From the NCBI GenBank assembly GCA_029251005.1, contig JAQXEE010000097.1:1-37581 (forward strand): a stretch of 37,581 bases of DNA, written 5' to 3'. The DNA is from Flavobacteriales bacterium. GTDB lineage: Bacteria > Bacteroidota > Bacteroidia > Flavobacteriales_C > GCA-002722245. This document shows positions 7,430 to 19,000 of the stretch, in pieces. Below the pieces are notes generated by a model. It did no database searches. It was not told the origin of the DNA and was given only the letters and a program-made list of their open reading frames with translations. Within the stretch, counting starts at the first letter, position 1; each line of letters opens with the position of its first letter. The position numbers were made by a program, and so were the translations under genes.

Positions 7430-8260
7430 TTAAAAAAGTGATTGCTGTCCTGCTTTCTCTGGTGCATCAACTATTGTTAATTCAATATTATACCCCGTAA
7501 ATCTACGAAGATTAATCACTACTCCTCCTTTAAATAATAAATACTGTCCACGAATACCTACTAAAACACCTCCAACGTCTGGTGTTTTGTCAAAATTCAT
7601 ACTTTTCACCTTCACAGGATATTCGTTTACAGGGTAATTAATTTCACAAACTTCATCATCCTCAGAAATAAAATCTTGTAATTCCTCGGGTAAATACTCA
7701 ATTAACTCATCCTTCGATTCCAATAAATCGACGTCTTCATTTCTTTCATCCTTGAGCATTCGCTGCCAATTGGTTTTATCCGAGATATATTCTTTTAAAG
7801 CGACTTCTATTAATCCTGAAGTATAACGATCGGGAACATCTGCTAACTTAATAGTTTTCCAAGCACCTTGATCAATCCATCTTGTATTTTCATTTCCAGA
7901 ACTCGTAATTCCTACTTTAACAGCAGATGTTAAAGCTAAATATACAGTATGATCTTTTACGTGATTTTTTTGTTCCCACTCAGCATCTCTTCCCTTTCCC
8001 TCATGACCGCGGCAAAGCTCTGGTCGAATTATGCATTCAGAGTTTTCAGGAGCAGTTGAAAAACATGAATAGCAAAAACCTGAAAACGCCTTTTTAGTTG
8101 CACGATGGCAAAGAGCACAATTAATTTTACCTGTAAATGATAATTGGATTTTCTTACCAATTAAATCATTCATATAAACTTCACCATCTTCAACAGCAAG
8201 CCAATAATCCACAGGATTATTTAACTCCACTCTCATTTTTCTTAAATGTGATTTATACAT
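7430..8260 (-). CDS. DUF2797 protein with zinc-ribbon Cys pairs and GIY-YIG-like motif
   Basis: 276 residues. Cys48/Cys51 and Cys63/Cys66 form two CxxC knuckles, followed by Cys76 and Cys83. Residues 107-119 (VYLALTSAVKVGIT) and RWIDQGA nearby are typical of DUF2797 and resemble a GIY-YIG nuclease core, though catalytic activity has not been shown for the family. The start ATG overlaps the stop of the DUF493 gene (TAATG at 8258-8262), so translation is coupled; an internal ATG at 8236 is less likely. It belongs to the bioA-ybaB operon. A nucleic-acid-related role is plausible but inferred. Confidence 0.82.
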   Translation of the reverse strand: MYKSHLRKMRVELNNPVDYWLAVEDGEVYMNDLIGKKIQLSFTGKINCALCHRATKKAFSGFCYSCFSTAPENSECIIRPELCRGHEGKGRDAEWEQKNHVKDHTVYLALTSAVKVGITSSGNENTRWIDQGAWKTIKLADVPDRYTSGLIEVALKEYISDKTNWQRMLKDERNEDVDLLESKDELIEYLPEELQDFISEDDEVCEINYPVNEYPVKVKSMNFDKTPDVGGVLVGIRGQYLLFKGGVVINLRRFTGYNIELTIVDAPEKAGQQSLF

Positions 8261-8514
8261 TATAATGACATTAATCCTTCAATATGAGAAAGTGATTTAT
8301 ATTTATCGATAATCTGATCGGCACTAATTGCCATAACAACAGCTGTGAAACTAACATATTTACCTTTACTTGATGACTTAGTGTTAATTTCAGCGTCTTG
8401 AAAATGAGGTTTTAAATCAGGGATTTTATCCAACGAAGTAATGAATTTATACATATACTTACAAGGGAATTCTAGATTTTCTAATTTTTCTCTTAATCCT
8501 TTATAATCGTCCAC
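8260..8514 (-). CDS. DUF493 (YbeD-like) small protein
   Basis: 84 residues, matching the small ferredoxin-like alpha/beta fold of the DUF493/YbeD family (LEFPCKYMYKFI..., then KYVSFTAVVMAISADQIIDKYKSL). The family is thought to be regulatory, but its function is unproven. The start is a GTG at 8514, 15 bp after the stop of bioA; the next in-frame ATG would remove the first strand. Its stop overlaps the DUF2797 start. It is the second gene of the bioA operon. Confidence 0.82.
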   Translation of the reverse strand: MDDYKGLREKLENLEFPCKYMYKFITSLDKIPDLKPHFQDAEINTKSSSKGKYVSFTAVVMAISADQIIDKYKSLSHIEGLMSL

Positions 8515-8529
8515 TTTGTAATAATTTTG

Positions 8530-9810
8530 TTAAAATTCTTGATTTTTGATCGCTTCTCCTAATTCCAAAACTACCTTTTTTATTATATTGTATTCATCTT
8601 TTGTAATACAATATGGAGGCACTAAATAAACTGTGTTCCCTAATGGACGAAGTAAAACCTCTCTACTTAAAAAGAAGTCGTAAAGTTTGTTTCGAATTGG
8701 ATTAAAGTATGAATCTTCTTCTTCTGTTTTCACTTCGAAAGCTAAAATAGTTCCCTTTTGACGAATATTTTCAAAACAATCAAACACTTCTAATTCACTT
8801 TTAAATGAAGTATGAAAACCCATTAATTGTTCTATGTTACTCCTAGTTTCTGGTTTATCAAATAAATCCAAACTTGCACAGGCTGCTGAGCATGCCAATG
8901 GATTACCTGTATAGGAATGTCCATGTGAAAACATCTTTAGTTTATCATCCGAATAGAAAGCGTCGTATATATCCTGAGTACATACTGTTAAGCCAAGCGT
9001 CATTGTACCGCCAGTCAATCCTTTGGACATACAAATCAAATCGGGCAATACTTTTGTTCCTTGATAAGAAAAGAAATCTCCAGCTCTATAAAAACCAGTA
9101 AACACCTCATCTGCAATAGTTAATATCCCATGTGCTTTACAAATCGCACAAAGCTTTTCCAATAATTCATTAGAATACATAACCATTCCAGCAGTTCCCA
9201 TTACCAATGGTTCAAATGCAAAAGCGGCAATGTCATCATTCTTTACGTAACTTGTTAATTGTTTAATTATATGAGCTTCATTCTTTCCATTTGGAGCATC
9301 TAAATGATACACATCAAAAAGGTTTGGTTCAAATGCAGCCGTGAAACTACCTCTTCCACCTGTACTCATAACTCCAAAAGTATCGCCATGATAACTATCT
9401 TGAAAAGCGATAATTTTGTTTTTGATTTCACCTTTATTGTGAAAATATTGCATGGCCATTTTTAGCGCCACTTCATTTGAAGTTGAGCCATTATCTGAAA
9501 AGAAGACTTTTGAATAATTATCTCCTACCTTATCTAAAATCCTTTCGCTTAGCTCTAGCGCTTTCGGATGGGTAAAACCTGCAAAAATAACATGTTCCAT
9601 CGTTAATGCTTGTTTATAAATAGCATCAGCTAAGTACTTATTAGAGTGCCCATGAACATTTGTCCACCAAGAACTAATTCCATCTAGTATATTTCTCCCG
9701 TCTTCAGCTTTTAACCAAACACCTTTTGCTGATACAATTGGAACATTAGCTGGTGCTAACTTCTCTTGAGTAAACGGATGCCAAATCAAATGATCTTTCT
9801 CTTGTAACAT
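8530..9810 (-). CDS. bioA: Adenosylmethionine-8-amino-7-oxononanoate aminotransferase (biotin synthesis)
   Basis: 426 residues, full length for a class III PLP aminotransferase. It opens with LIWHPFTQ, a BioA hallmark, followed by SSWWTNVHGH in the substrate pocket. ADEVFTGFYRAG carries the PLP-pairing Asp234, and the Schiff-base lysine is Lys263 in MSKGLTGG. The enzyme moves the amino group of S-adenosylmethionine to KAPA, giving DAPA, in the cytoplasm. No other bio genes are in the window. It is the first gene of a tightly packed operon with DUF493, DUF2797, ybaB and an SRPBCC protein, which is not a biotin operon in the usual sense. Confidence 0.95.
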   Translation of the reverse strand: MLQEKDHLIWHPFTQEKLAPANVPIVSAKGVWLKAEDGRNILDGISSWWTNVHGHSNKYLADAIYKQALTMEHVIFAGFTHPKALELSERILDKVGDNYSKVFFSDNGSTSNEVALKMAMQYFHNKGEIKNKIIAFQDSYHGDTFGVMSTGGRGSFTAAFEPNLFDVYHLDAPNGKNEAHIIKQLTSYVKNDDIAAFAFEPLVMGTAGMVMYSNELLEKLCAICKAHGILTIADEVFTGFYRAGDFFSYQGTKVLPDLICMSKGLTGGTMTLGLTVCTQDIYDAFYSDDKLKMFSHGHSYTGNPLACSAACASLDLFDKPETRSNIEQLMGFHTSFKSELEVFDCFENIRQKGTILAFEVKTEEEDSYFNPIRNKLYDFFLSREVLLRPLGNTVYLVPPYCITKDEYNIIKKVVLELGEAIKNQEF

Positions 9811-9862
9811 AAACTAAGTAAATTGTTACAAACATCGATATTGAAATGAAGAAAAACGACTT

Positions 9863-11962
9863 TTAATCAATGATTTTATCAATAGTGGACCAAAAAGTTT
9901 TAAGATTATATGTCGTAAATTGTTTTTCTACGAAAAATGGGATCTTACCTTTCACGATGAATTCACTTCTTAACTCCTGTAAAAATTCTTTTTTTGAATA
10001 AAAAACAAGCTGATCACCACGTTCAATTGCGATGACGAAAACCTTATTGTTTCTAATCTCGATACCTCCATCGAGTCCTACATCAAAATAAATTAACTCA
10101 TTTTGAATTGGATAATAAACATAAATATGACTAGGGAATACCTCCCCAACTCTCGACTTCAAATCTAACCTAACATTTGTAATCACAGGGTTTATTAGGT
10201 TTTTTTTCACTTGAATGCTCGCTTCTTTTAAATAAGAAACCTCACGAACACTAGCACTTACTTTAACAGAAACCTGATTAACATTCATGGTATCCAATGG
10301 TGAGTGTTTTTCATTGATGTAATAGGTTTTATAATTCAGCCAACCATCCCTACTCATTTTCTGCTCAAAACTACACATGTAGCCTTTTAGTTTTTTCCAA
10401 CTATAATTATCCCATTTTGTTTGTCGCAATTTGTTTTTTTCCTTCGCTCTTCTTAAATCAAGATCAAACCGTTCCGATCTTAACTCAAGTCGGCGTTCAT
10501 ACATGAGGAATTTTTTGGAATAATAAAGTTTAGCGTGTTTCAAACTAGATTGTGGATTTACATAGCGAGGGTAAGCAGGTATTTTTTTAATTCCTCCTCC
10601 TTTTAAGACAATAAAGAAAGTCTCGTTTACATCATCAAACTCTAAATAAATATCTTTCCATTTTTTATTTCTTACATAATCTTGGTAGAATTGTTTTTTT
10701 GATTTTGCACCAACATAAACCCAAAGCATTCCTGTAAAGGCTTTTAGCTCGGGATATAAATTCCCTTGAGGGCAAATACTAAAAGCGATTTCTCCTTTTT
10801 TGGTTTTATACCTTGGGTAATTCACGTTCTTCTTCAAAAAGTTCTTATTATGCAACATTAATCCAACGCCTTCATAACTCCCATCAGCAAGTAGTTTTTC
10901 TGAATAGCTATAATTTAAATCCGAAAGTCTTTCGAAAAAGCTTATTGAATCAAACTCACTATAATTGTTTCGCTTATTAAACAAAGAATGGTATTTTTTA
11001 ATAGCTCTATTACAGTTTTGATATTTAGAGAGCATTGAGGGTTTAAAATCCACTCCAAAATTTGCTGACTCCTGTTTCTTATTTAAGCCGTTTATAACTT
11101 CCATATTTTTTTTATTGTCAATTACTGCATTAGGGAAAATAGACTTTAATTGAGTCGATACTTCTTCACCTACCTCATCAACAGAAACATATTTAATATT
11201 CAATCCTTTTAGTTTTGAAAGTTCCGAATTGATGTCCAAAAATATATTATCCTCTGATTTAAATGACTCTAAACTATCCAACTCGGATATTGACGTTGGT
11301 AAATCAACAAGATAGTTTTTTCGAATATCCAGAACCTTTAGTTGCTTTAACTCTTTAATGCTTTCAGGAATTTCGGAAAGACTATTTAAAGGAATTGACA
11401 ATTCCTCCAATCCGCTTCCTCCTAAATCATCAACTAATTTTTCATAATTTAGATTTTCGTTACCTGAAATATGTAAACTCCTTAATGTCTTTATTTTTTT
11501 TAATGAACTCGGCACCTCTTTTAGCTTATTATCTATTAATGATATTTTCTCTAGACTATCAAGTCCTGAAAGTTTTTTAAATAAATCATCATAATCTAAT
11601 TGCTTATTTCCCACAATTGAAATCACTCTTAATCCAGAATTCTCTTTTAGCTTCTTGGGAACCTTTGTTAATCCGTCATTATAAAATAACTCCAATCCCT
11701 TCAATTTTTTGTGTTTTGATAAAGCATCAAATAAATCATTCCAATGTTCTCCTGGTTTATAACCTGTTATTCTGAGGTATTCTAAATCGTCACAATGTTT
11801 TAAAAAACCCTTCAGTAAGACGACATTATCGTTTGTGGCATAAATTGTATATCGATTTGTTTTCCCACATTTACAATCTTCCTTTAAGAGCTTATACTCT
11901 TGTCCGATAACTGGAGCTAAGAAAATAAAAATTGACGCTATAAAAAACTGCACTTTTAACAT
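9863..11962 (-). CDS. Secreted leucine-rich-repeat protein
   Basis: 699 residues with a cleavable signal peptide (1-20, ending VIGQ). Residues about 55-260 are leucine-rich repeats of the 23-26-residue type: units such as LEKISLIDNKLKEVPSSL, LRSLHISGNENL and LKVLDIRKNYLVDLPTSI are plain. An N-terminal Cys cluster (DCKCGK, then HCDD) may cap the solenoid. The 430 residues after the repeats are rich in Lys, Tyr and aromatic residues and match no domain I know. No type IX sorting domain is visible, so it is probably periplasmic or outer-membrane associated. It is divergent from an ECF sigma factor gene across a 119-bp spacer, so a sensing or envelope role tied to that sigma factor is a reasonable guess. 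Confidence 0.75.
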   Translation of the reverse strand: MLKVQFFIASIFIFLAPVIGQEYKLLKEDCKCGKTNRYTIYATNDNVVLLKGFLKHCDDLEYLRITGYKPGEHWNDLFDALSKHKKLKGLELFYNDGLTKVPKKLKENSGLRVISIVGNKQLDYDDLFKKLSGLDSLEKISLIDNKLKEVPSSLKKIKTLRSLHISGNENLNYEKLVDDLGGSGLEELSIPLNSLSEIPESIKELKQLKVLDIRKNYLVDLPTSISELDSLESFKSEDNIFLDINSELSKLKGLNIKYVSVDEVGEEVSTQLKSIFPNAVIDNKKNMEVINGLNKKQESANFGVDFKPSMLSKYQNCNRAIKKYHSLFNKRNNYSEFDSISFFERLSDLNYSYSEKLLADGSYEGVGLMLHNKNFLKKNVNYPRYKTKKGEIAFSICPQGNLYPELKAFTGMLWVYVGAKSKKQFYQDYVRNKKWKDIYLEFDDVNETFFIVLKGGGIKKIPAYPRYVNPQSSLKHAKLYYSKKFLMYERRLELRSERFDLDLRRAKEKNKLRQTKWDNYSWKKLKGYMCSFEQKMSRDGWLNYKTYYINEKHSPLDTMNVNQVSVKVSASVREVSYLKEASIQVKKNLINPVITNVRLDLKSRVGEVFPSHIYVYYPIQNELIYFDVGLDGGIEIRNNKVFVIAIERGDQLVFYSKKEFLQELRSEFIVKGKIPFFVEKQFTTYNLKTFWSTIDKIID

Positions 11963-12081
11963 AAAAAATTATTAACTCCGAATAAATAATAATGAGATTT
12001 TAAAAATTAGATACATTTTATTTGTAACCATTTTTTTAATTTGCATTGTATTAATAAATTTAGCTAATTATTACATAAACA

Positions 12082-12630
12082 TTGTTTAAGAAAAAGGAAA
12101 AAATATCAGAGGAAAAGTTAATTATCCTAGCGAAGAGAGATCGTAAGAATTTCAGGTACTTATACACGAAATACTACGAGCTTATATTCCTATTCCTCCT
12201 AAGAAGAACCGAAAACGAAAATCTTGCTCAAGATATAACACAGCAAACTTTTATTAAAGCAATGTTAAATATTGAAAAGTTTGAATTTAAAGGATTTCCA
12301 TTCTCTTCTTGGTTATATCGAATTAGTTTAAATGAACTAAACCTTCATTACCGAGAAACAAAAAAGAAAAGATGTATTAGTATCGATCAAAGCGAGCTTC
12401 CTGAATTAGCGGAAGAATTGCCAAGTGAAGCTAAACATCTTTCTAATGAGGATTTAATTAAATCTCTAAATGGACTAACAGACGGTGAAGTCACTTTAAT
12501 TGAAATGAAGTATTTCGAAAAAAGGAGTCATAAAGAAATTAGTGAAATTTTGGGTATAACTGTAGCAAATGCAAAAGTAAAACTACACCGAGTTATAAAA
12601 AAGATGAGAAAAAGAATTGAAGTAAAATAA
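12082..12630 (+). CDS. ECF-type RNA polymerase sigma factor (TTG start)
   Basis: 182 residues. Region 2 is at about 25-90 (ENLAQDITQQTFIKAM, then FKGFPFSSWLYRI), and region 4 is a helix-turn-helix at about 130-178 (KSHKEISEILGITVANAKVKLHR-like, shown in shorter form as EISEILGITVANAK). The frame has a TAA at 12076-12078 and no upstream ATG, so the only credible start is TTG 12082; the next ATG would delete half of region 2. It is followed 33 bp later by a small single-span membrane protein that may act as its anti-sigma factor, and it is divergent from the LRR gene. The regulon is unknown. Confidence 0.88.
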   Translation: MFKKKEKISEEKLIILAKRDRKNFRYLYTKYYELIFLFLLRRTENENLAQDITQQTFIKAMLNIEKFEFKGFPFSSWLYRISLNELNLHYRETKKKRCISIDQSELPELAEELPSEAKHLSNEDLIKSLNGLTDGEVTLIEMKYFEKRSHKEISEILGITVANAKVKLHRVIKKMRKRIEVK

Positions 12631-12663
12631 TCAATTTGATTATACGTAATTTTAAGAAGTAAA

Positions 12664-12966
12664 ATGAGTGACGATAATAAATATGACGTTAAACTAAATC
12701 CTAAAAAGCCTAATAAGGAAGATATTAAGGCTAGAATGGATTTTGAGGGTGCTTATAAGGCATATACTCATAAAGTTTACCGTACTCCTTGGAGTAGGTT
12801 CCAAAGACATGCGTCCAAGAATAATAAAACAATGATGTTTATTATTCTTATTATAGTTGTAGGATCTTTATTATTTATTGAGGAAGAAGAGTCCAACAAT
12901 CCACCTAAAGATGTGAAGACAGAGCAAGTAGATAGCTTAAAATCGCCACTTAAATTGAATGAATAA
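12664..12966 (+). CDS. Small single-span membrane protein, possible anti-sigma factor
   Basis: 100 residues with a charged cytoplasmic part at 1-55 (MSDDNKYDVKLNPKKPNKED...), one transmembrane segment at about 57-71 (MMFIILIIVVGSLLFI) and a short acidic tail. It lies 33 bp downstream of an ECF sigma gene on the same strand and is followed by a bidirectional terminator, so the two form an operon. Topology and position suggest it binds the sigma factor at the membrane, but no sigma-binding motif can be pointed to. It has no large sensory domain, unlike the partner of the first sigma factor at 449-2704. Confidence 0.6.
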   Translation: MSDDNKYDVKLNPKKPNKEDIKARMDFEGAYKAYTHKVYRTPWSRFQRHASKNNKTMMFIILIIVVGSLLFIEEEESNNPPKDVKTEQVDSLKSPLKLNE

Positions 12967-12971
12967 TCTTT

Positions 12972-13019
12972 AAAAGACAAAAAAATCACCGGTTTTAGCA
13001 ATCCTTTTTTGTCTTTTTT
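12972..13019. terminator. Bidirectional terminator between convergent genes
   Basis: AAAAGACAAAAAA and TTTTTTGTCTTTT form a long AT-rich stem around a roughly 20-base loop, with A and T tracts on both sides. It separates the sigma operon (ends 12966) from the giant minus-strand gene (ends 13024) and can serve both. Confidence 0.65.
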
Positions 13020-13023
13020 CTTT

Positions 13024-16000
13024 TTATCTAAGCATTGTTATAGTCCCAATTCTAGATTTTGACTCTACGCCTCCACTTATGTTAACATAGGTATATTTTA
13101 AATGATAAACATAAACATCTTGTTGAACCTCTCTAGCGTATCTCATATGCGTACCATCCCAGAATTCACCTAATGAATGTCCTTCCCAAATCAACTCTCC
13201 CCATCTATTATAAACTAGAACTTCAACAGTTTGGATACTTCTACCTTTAATTATCCACTTCTCATTTAATCCATCTCCATCGGGTGTAAATGAATTTGAT
13301 AACCAAACATGTGAAGGACAATCTTCCTGAACTTTCACCCAGTCTCTTCTAGTACACCCAACCTGATTAGTGATATCGACTACATAAGTTCCCGGAGCAT
13401 CAATATCTATCAACTGTGTTGTTTCCATGGTACTCCATAAGTAAGAATCACCAACTCTTCCTGGATTTAAACTTAAACCGTTTAGTTCGTCTTCAAAACA
13501 AACAACAGTATCATTTCCTAATCTACTTTCAGGCAAAGAATGAACAGTTACATTCACTTCACCTTGATCTGCGCAGGTTCCGTTTGTCACCTGTAAACTG
13601 TATATTCCAGACTCCTCTACAGTAATACTCGTTGAAACTTCATTTGTACTCCATTCAAAGTCATAACTAGGGTCAACCTCTGGACTTAAAAGCGTAATTA
13701 CATCACCTTCACAAATGCTTGTGTCTGGTCCTAAATCTACACTTGGCACTTCTAAAAAGGTGAAAATAACAGTATCTTTTGCCGAACACTTTGTTAATAC
13801 ATCTGTTACAATTACGGTATATTCCCCCGTAGTTTTAACGTCTATTGATCCTGATAATGCTGAACTTCCTCCAGCCCATTGATTAACATAACCTACATCA
13901 TCAAATCCAGTTGCTAAGGGGAATGTTTCTCCTTCGCAAAGCAGTTGATTATTTGGCAAGTTAACAGTAGGTGGTGTGTTCACTTTTAAATAAACACTAG
14001 CTGTATCAAAACAGCCTGTAGCATCATTGGTAACTGTCACATTGTATCTATTTTCTTTTGTTACAATGATTGTATTACTTGTTTCACCAGTACTCCATTT
14101 AGTACTTACTCCACTTAAACCATGATCTAAAACTCTATCTTCTCCTAAACAAATCGACCCTGCAGATAATTGAGGATCTGGAATTGAATTTACAACCAAA
14201 TTAATTGTTGTATCTCCAGCACAACCTTCATCACTTGTAACACTTAAACTGATCGACCCAGCATCATTCTCACTAACTGAGGTAAATGCTAAATCATTTC
14301 CTGTTGATCCGCCAAACCATGCAAATGCATAACCTAAAGATGGATATCCAGAAACAAATGTAATGTCCTCTCCTGCACAAACTGCAGTATCTTTTAAACT
14401 TATTGGAAGGTTATTATCTACTCTTACACTACTTGTATCGTTAGAAATACAACCAAACTCGTTTGTGAAACTTAAAATAACTTCAACTCGGTCTCCATCT
14501 AGTCTATTATCCACAGTATAACTCGTACCTGTTGAATTATCAATCAACCATTCCCAATTTGCACCAACAACTCCCTGAAGATCAGCAGGTACGTTTAACG
14601 TAGCACTTCCCGCAGGACAAATCGATGTATCCAATGCGATACTATAAGTCGTCCCATCTTCTTCCGCCACAGAGATCGTATCTGCATATATGCAACCATT
14701 TGTATCAACTACACCTAAGGCGTAAGTTCCTGTGGCAGTAACATTTTGAATCTCACTAGTTCCTATCGAAATCATATTTGTTAAATCAACCCATTGATAT
14801 GAGACAAATACTCCTCCGCTTAATGTTATAGTTGGCTCAGTTCCTTTACAGATAAAAGTATCCGTCCCTAAATCCACACTTGGTAAATCGTTAACTGTTA
14901 ACATTACTGAGTCTCTAAAAGTACAACCTGCACTATCAACTTCCAACCAATAAACTCCATCTTGACCGGTAGATAATGAAAGTCCAGTTGTAAAATCATT
15001 CCAACCTATTACGGTTACATCACTTCTACCAGAAACCATGGAAAAATTCACCTCAGCATCCCCAAAACAAATTTCTTGATCGTCACCTAAGTCTATTTCT
15101 AAAGGATTTAACTCAGTAATTGTAATCGTGTCCCTTCCCTCACAACCACCTGCATCAGCAACTCGAACAGTAACTGTTCCCTCACCTGTGGTAAATACTT
15201 GTGTTCCTGTTATCCCTGCGTTATTCCAATCAAACGTAAAACCTGATCCAAAGCCAGCATCTAAATCTATTGTTGTTCCAATACAAATCTCACGGTCACC
15301 TCCTAAATCAACTGTTAATTCTGTTGCTACTTTTAAATGAACAGTGTCCGAATCACTACAATTGTTTTCCGTGACAATTATATAATAATCACCTTCATCT
15401 CCATTTCCTTTTTGGATAGATTGACTTGATTCCCCACTACTCCAATTAAAATCTGCACCAGGATTTCCAGCATCAAAAGTAACATCCGGAGAAGTTGCAC
15501 AAATTGTAACCGTATCAGCACCTAGATCAACTTGAGGAGATTGACTAATTGTGACGTTAATTGTATCTTCTGCAAAACAACCTGAAGCATCCTCTACTGT
15601 AACAATATACTCTCCAGTAGTATTTACAGTAATGTCTCGAGATAAAGATCCGTTATTCCAAGTATAGCTTGAGAAGCCTAATCCTGCATCCAGTTGTAAA
15701 TCTCCTAAGTTAGAACACAAAGTAGTGTCTGGACCTAAATCCAAAACAACATCTCCTAAAACAGTAACTGTTATAGAATCTCTTGTAGAGCAACCAGCAA
15801 ACGTTACCTCAACTTTGTATTCAGCAGTTGAATCTACGTTGATTGTTTGAATTGTTTCTCCTAAAGGTTCCCAAAGATAGTCTGCTCCAATATTTTCACC
15901 ATCTAACGTTAATGCACCTAAAGCAGCACATACTGAAGTATCATTTCCTAAATCAATAATTGGAGATGTTCCAATGGTAATATTAATCGTATCAGAACCA

Positions 16001-19000
16001 ACGCAACCGAATACATCCTCAACATCTACAAAATACTTTCCTGAAGTGGCTACTAATAATGTTTGAGTAGTTAAAGTATTATCTCCATTCCAAATAACAG
16101 ATGTAAACCCAGTCCCTACATCTAGAGTTAAATCTTCATCACATATTGCAGTATCACTTCCTAACTCTAAAAGGGCAATTCCTTCAACAGTAACTACAAC
16201 AGTGTCAGTGTCTGAACAAGTTCCAACCGAAGCAATTGCCCAATACTCACCAGTTTCTATAACATTAAAAGTAGTATCTACTGATCCATCTTTCCATTCG
16301 TACTTCCCATCTAAATTAAAGGCATCTAAAACAAAGGCTCCGTTTGCAGCACATACTGTTGTGTCATTTCCTAAATCAACAGTTGGAATAACCCCAACTG
16401 TGATACTTAATTCTAGGGAATCTGCACCACATGAATTATCTCCAACGACTGTTAAAACTCCATCAGTTGCGTTATCAGCAAAATCCAATGTTGCAGTAGA
16501 ATCTAAAGGTATTGGATTGAAGGTTAAACCTGTTCCTGAATAATTCCAAGTATAAAATGTTGCACTTACAGCTGTTGAAACTTCAATTAAAACCCCCTTA
16601 GCTCCTGCACAAATGATTGTATCACCGTCTTTAAAGGAAGGAGCATTGGGTACTATTTGCTTGATAAATTCAATCGTATCTGAATACACATGACAATCTG
16701 TATTTCCTGCATCTGCATCATCGCTTACTAAAACGTAATACTCACCTGCATCCGAAATCACAAACTCACCTGTTGTATTAGTAGGTGTTTGAGCAACGTC
16801 ATTAAAGTACAATTCATATAAAAACATCCCTGCATCATTACCGTCTAACTTTACATAAAGCGTTGAATCGGTACAGGATATTACAGTATCTGTTAAACCT
16901 ACGTCATTATTGTTAATTAGGGTAACCTTACCTGGGTTTGCACAAATAGATCCACAACTTATATCTCCCGGCACAATCACAGAATCTTTTAAGACACATT
17001 GTGGGTTCTCTGTATTTGTTGCTGTTACAGTATAAACTCGATCGGTTGATTGAACGATAACATCACCCGTCGTTTCAATAGCAGTTGTTACTTCATTATT
17101 AATACTTGGAGCCCATGCAATTGAGTAGTTTGAAACATCCTCGGGACAGGTTACAGTGTAGGGATTACCAACATAGTTGCCATCAAATGTTGCTCCTCCT
17201 GCTGGTGAAATAATAGCTGTTGCTAAATCATTGTTTTCGTCATAAATACTAAATTGATAATCTCTTAATTGAGAAGCTCCTGGAGTTCTAGCTACTGCTG
17301 TACCAATTGTAATTTGATCTCCTGTATTTAAGGATAACCAAAACTCACTAATAGGAGCTGGATTCCATTCATCTATTTCTCCTCTAGGTGCTAATCGCGT
17401 ATCTTTTTGAATTAAAGTTTTACCTGTAGAAGTTGTTATTACTGCATTCACCCATCTTTCCCATTGAAAGTAAACTGGAGTATGGACTTGAATTTTCCAT
17501 AAACATGGCGTTGGTTGTTCCTTTATTTTAGCTCCTAAATCTGCGTGACAATCCGTAATTCCTAAAAGGTCGGCATCTATGTATTCATTAATCTCTGTAT
17601 CGTACCCTACTATAACCGTGGTATATGCAATACAAGTAGGATCTGACAAATCTTGTAGTTCAATATTATAAGCTCCATCTCTTACTCCATCCATTTGAAC
17701 AGTCCCTCCTGATGCCTCAAAAGAAACCGTATCATTTCCAACTGGTGTAGTTGCAATATAAGTCACTAGGTAATCTGCAGGGAAATTTGTTAAATCTAAT
17801 GTAATACTTCCATCAGGTGTCCCCTTACAGACTGCGTTTACGGATGTTCCTGAAGCAATGAATGGACATAATTTACAATCATTGGCAGTCACTGTAAATC
17901 CATTAATATTTCTTGGATCTTGACAATCGTTTTGTGTATTACTATAAACAGTATAGCATCCATTTGAATTACAAATCTGTCCAGAATAAACATCAGTTCC
18001 CAAAGTATTTGGTGTAACTGTGACTTGCTTATTTGTTCCGATAAGCATTCCTGTTTCAACATCACCTTTAAACCATTTATATTGAATATCTGGATCATTT
18101 CCGGCATCAACCATTAACTCAAGTGTAACCGATTTTCCTAAGCACATAGTCGTTGTACCGTTAATAATGTCAACATGACCGTAAGGCAAATAATCGCCAG
18201 TACAACCTAAATCAATACCAATAGGAGTACCCTCTACTGCTGTTGGCTTATCCATCGGCAGATGCAAAACAATTGCATCAATAACTCCTCCAAAATCGGT
18301 GAAATTTATTGTCCCGCCTAATGAACCTGCTTTTTCAGTAAAAGCAGCTTCAACGTATGGTATAACATCGTTTACAAAATCAACATCTCCAAACATCGGT
18401 TTAATAATATCCAAGTACTTTGTCACTTCACCGTAGGGAACCGATCCGTCATAATAACCACCAAATGAGCTACCAGCAGGATACTCACAATAACTTGTAT
18501 TATTTTCAACTACAGAAACCCATTTTGCAATATCATTTGCATATCCGGCAGTTGTTGCTGGTAAACCTGTCCAACAACCTGGACCTGTATCATTTAAAAT
18601 ACCTTCAGCATTTAAAAAAGCATTTGGACCTCCATTATAATTAGAAGCTGACATTTTCACATAAGCATATGGATCATGCTTCATTTTACAATCTACATTT
18701 TCATAAAAATCCCAACCTACGTTGTAATTAAAAATTTGACTAGTATATAAATCGTAATAGGTTTTTGTTAAAGCACTTGCCTCAAATCCGTCAACCCCTT
18801 CTATTAATTGGTCATACATTGTTGTATTATCAGCTGGATTAGAAGAAGTAGGAATTCTACCGTTTGGATATGCTTGCTGTAAGGCACTCCATGCATTACC
18901 TGGTCCTTCAATTTGTAAACACCCATTATTTATTTGAGCTGCATAAACTACATTCGGATCATAGGCGTCGGGAACATGAGATGGATCATCCCAAGTTAAT

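Noticed and set aside
13300-16400. Regularly repeated units considered as a CRISPR array
   Set aside because: The repeats are about 215-230 bp, diverged, coding and in frame, so they are protein modules rather than CRISPR repeats and spacers.
16202-16543. Plus-strand frame of over 100 codons inside the giant gene
   Set aside because: It is a mirror of repetitive Asp/Thr-rich modules on the opposite strand and shows no protein features of its own.
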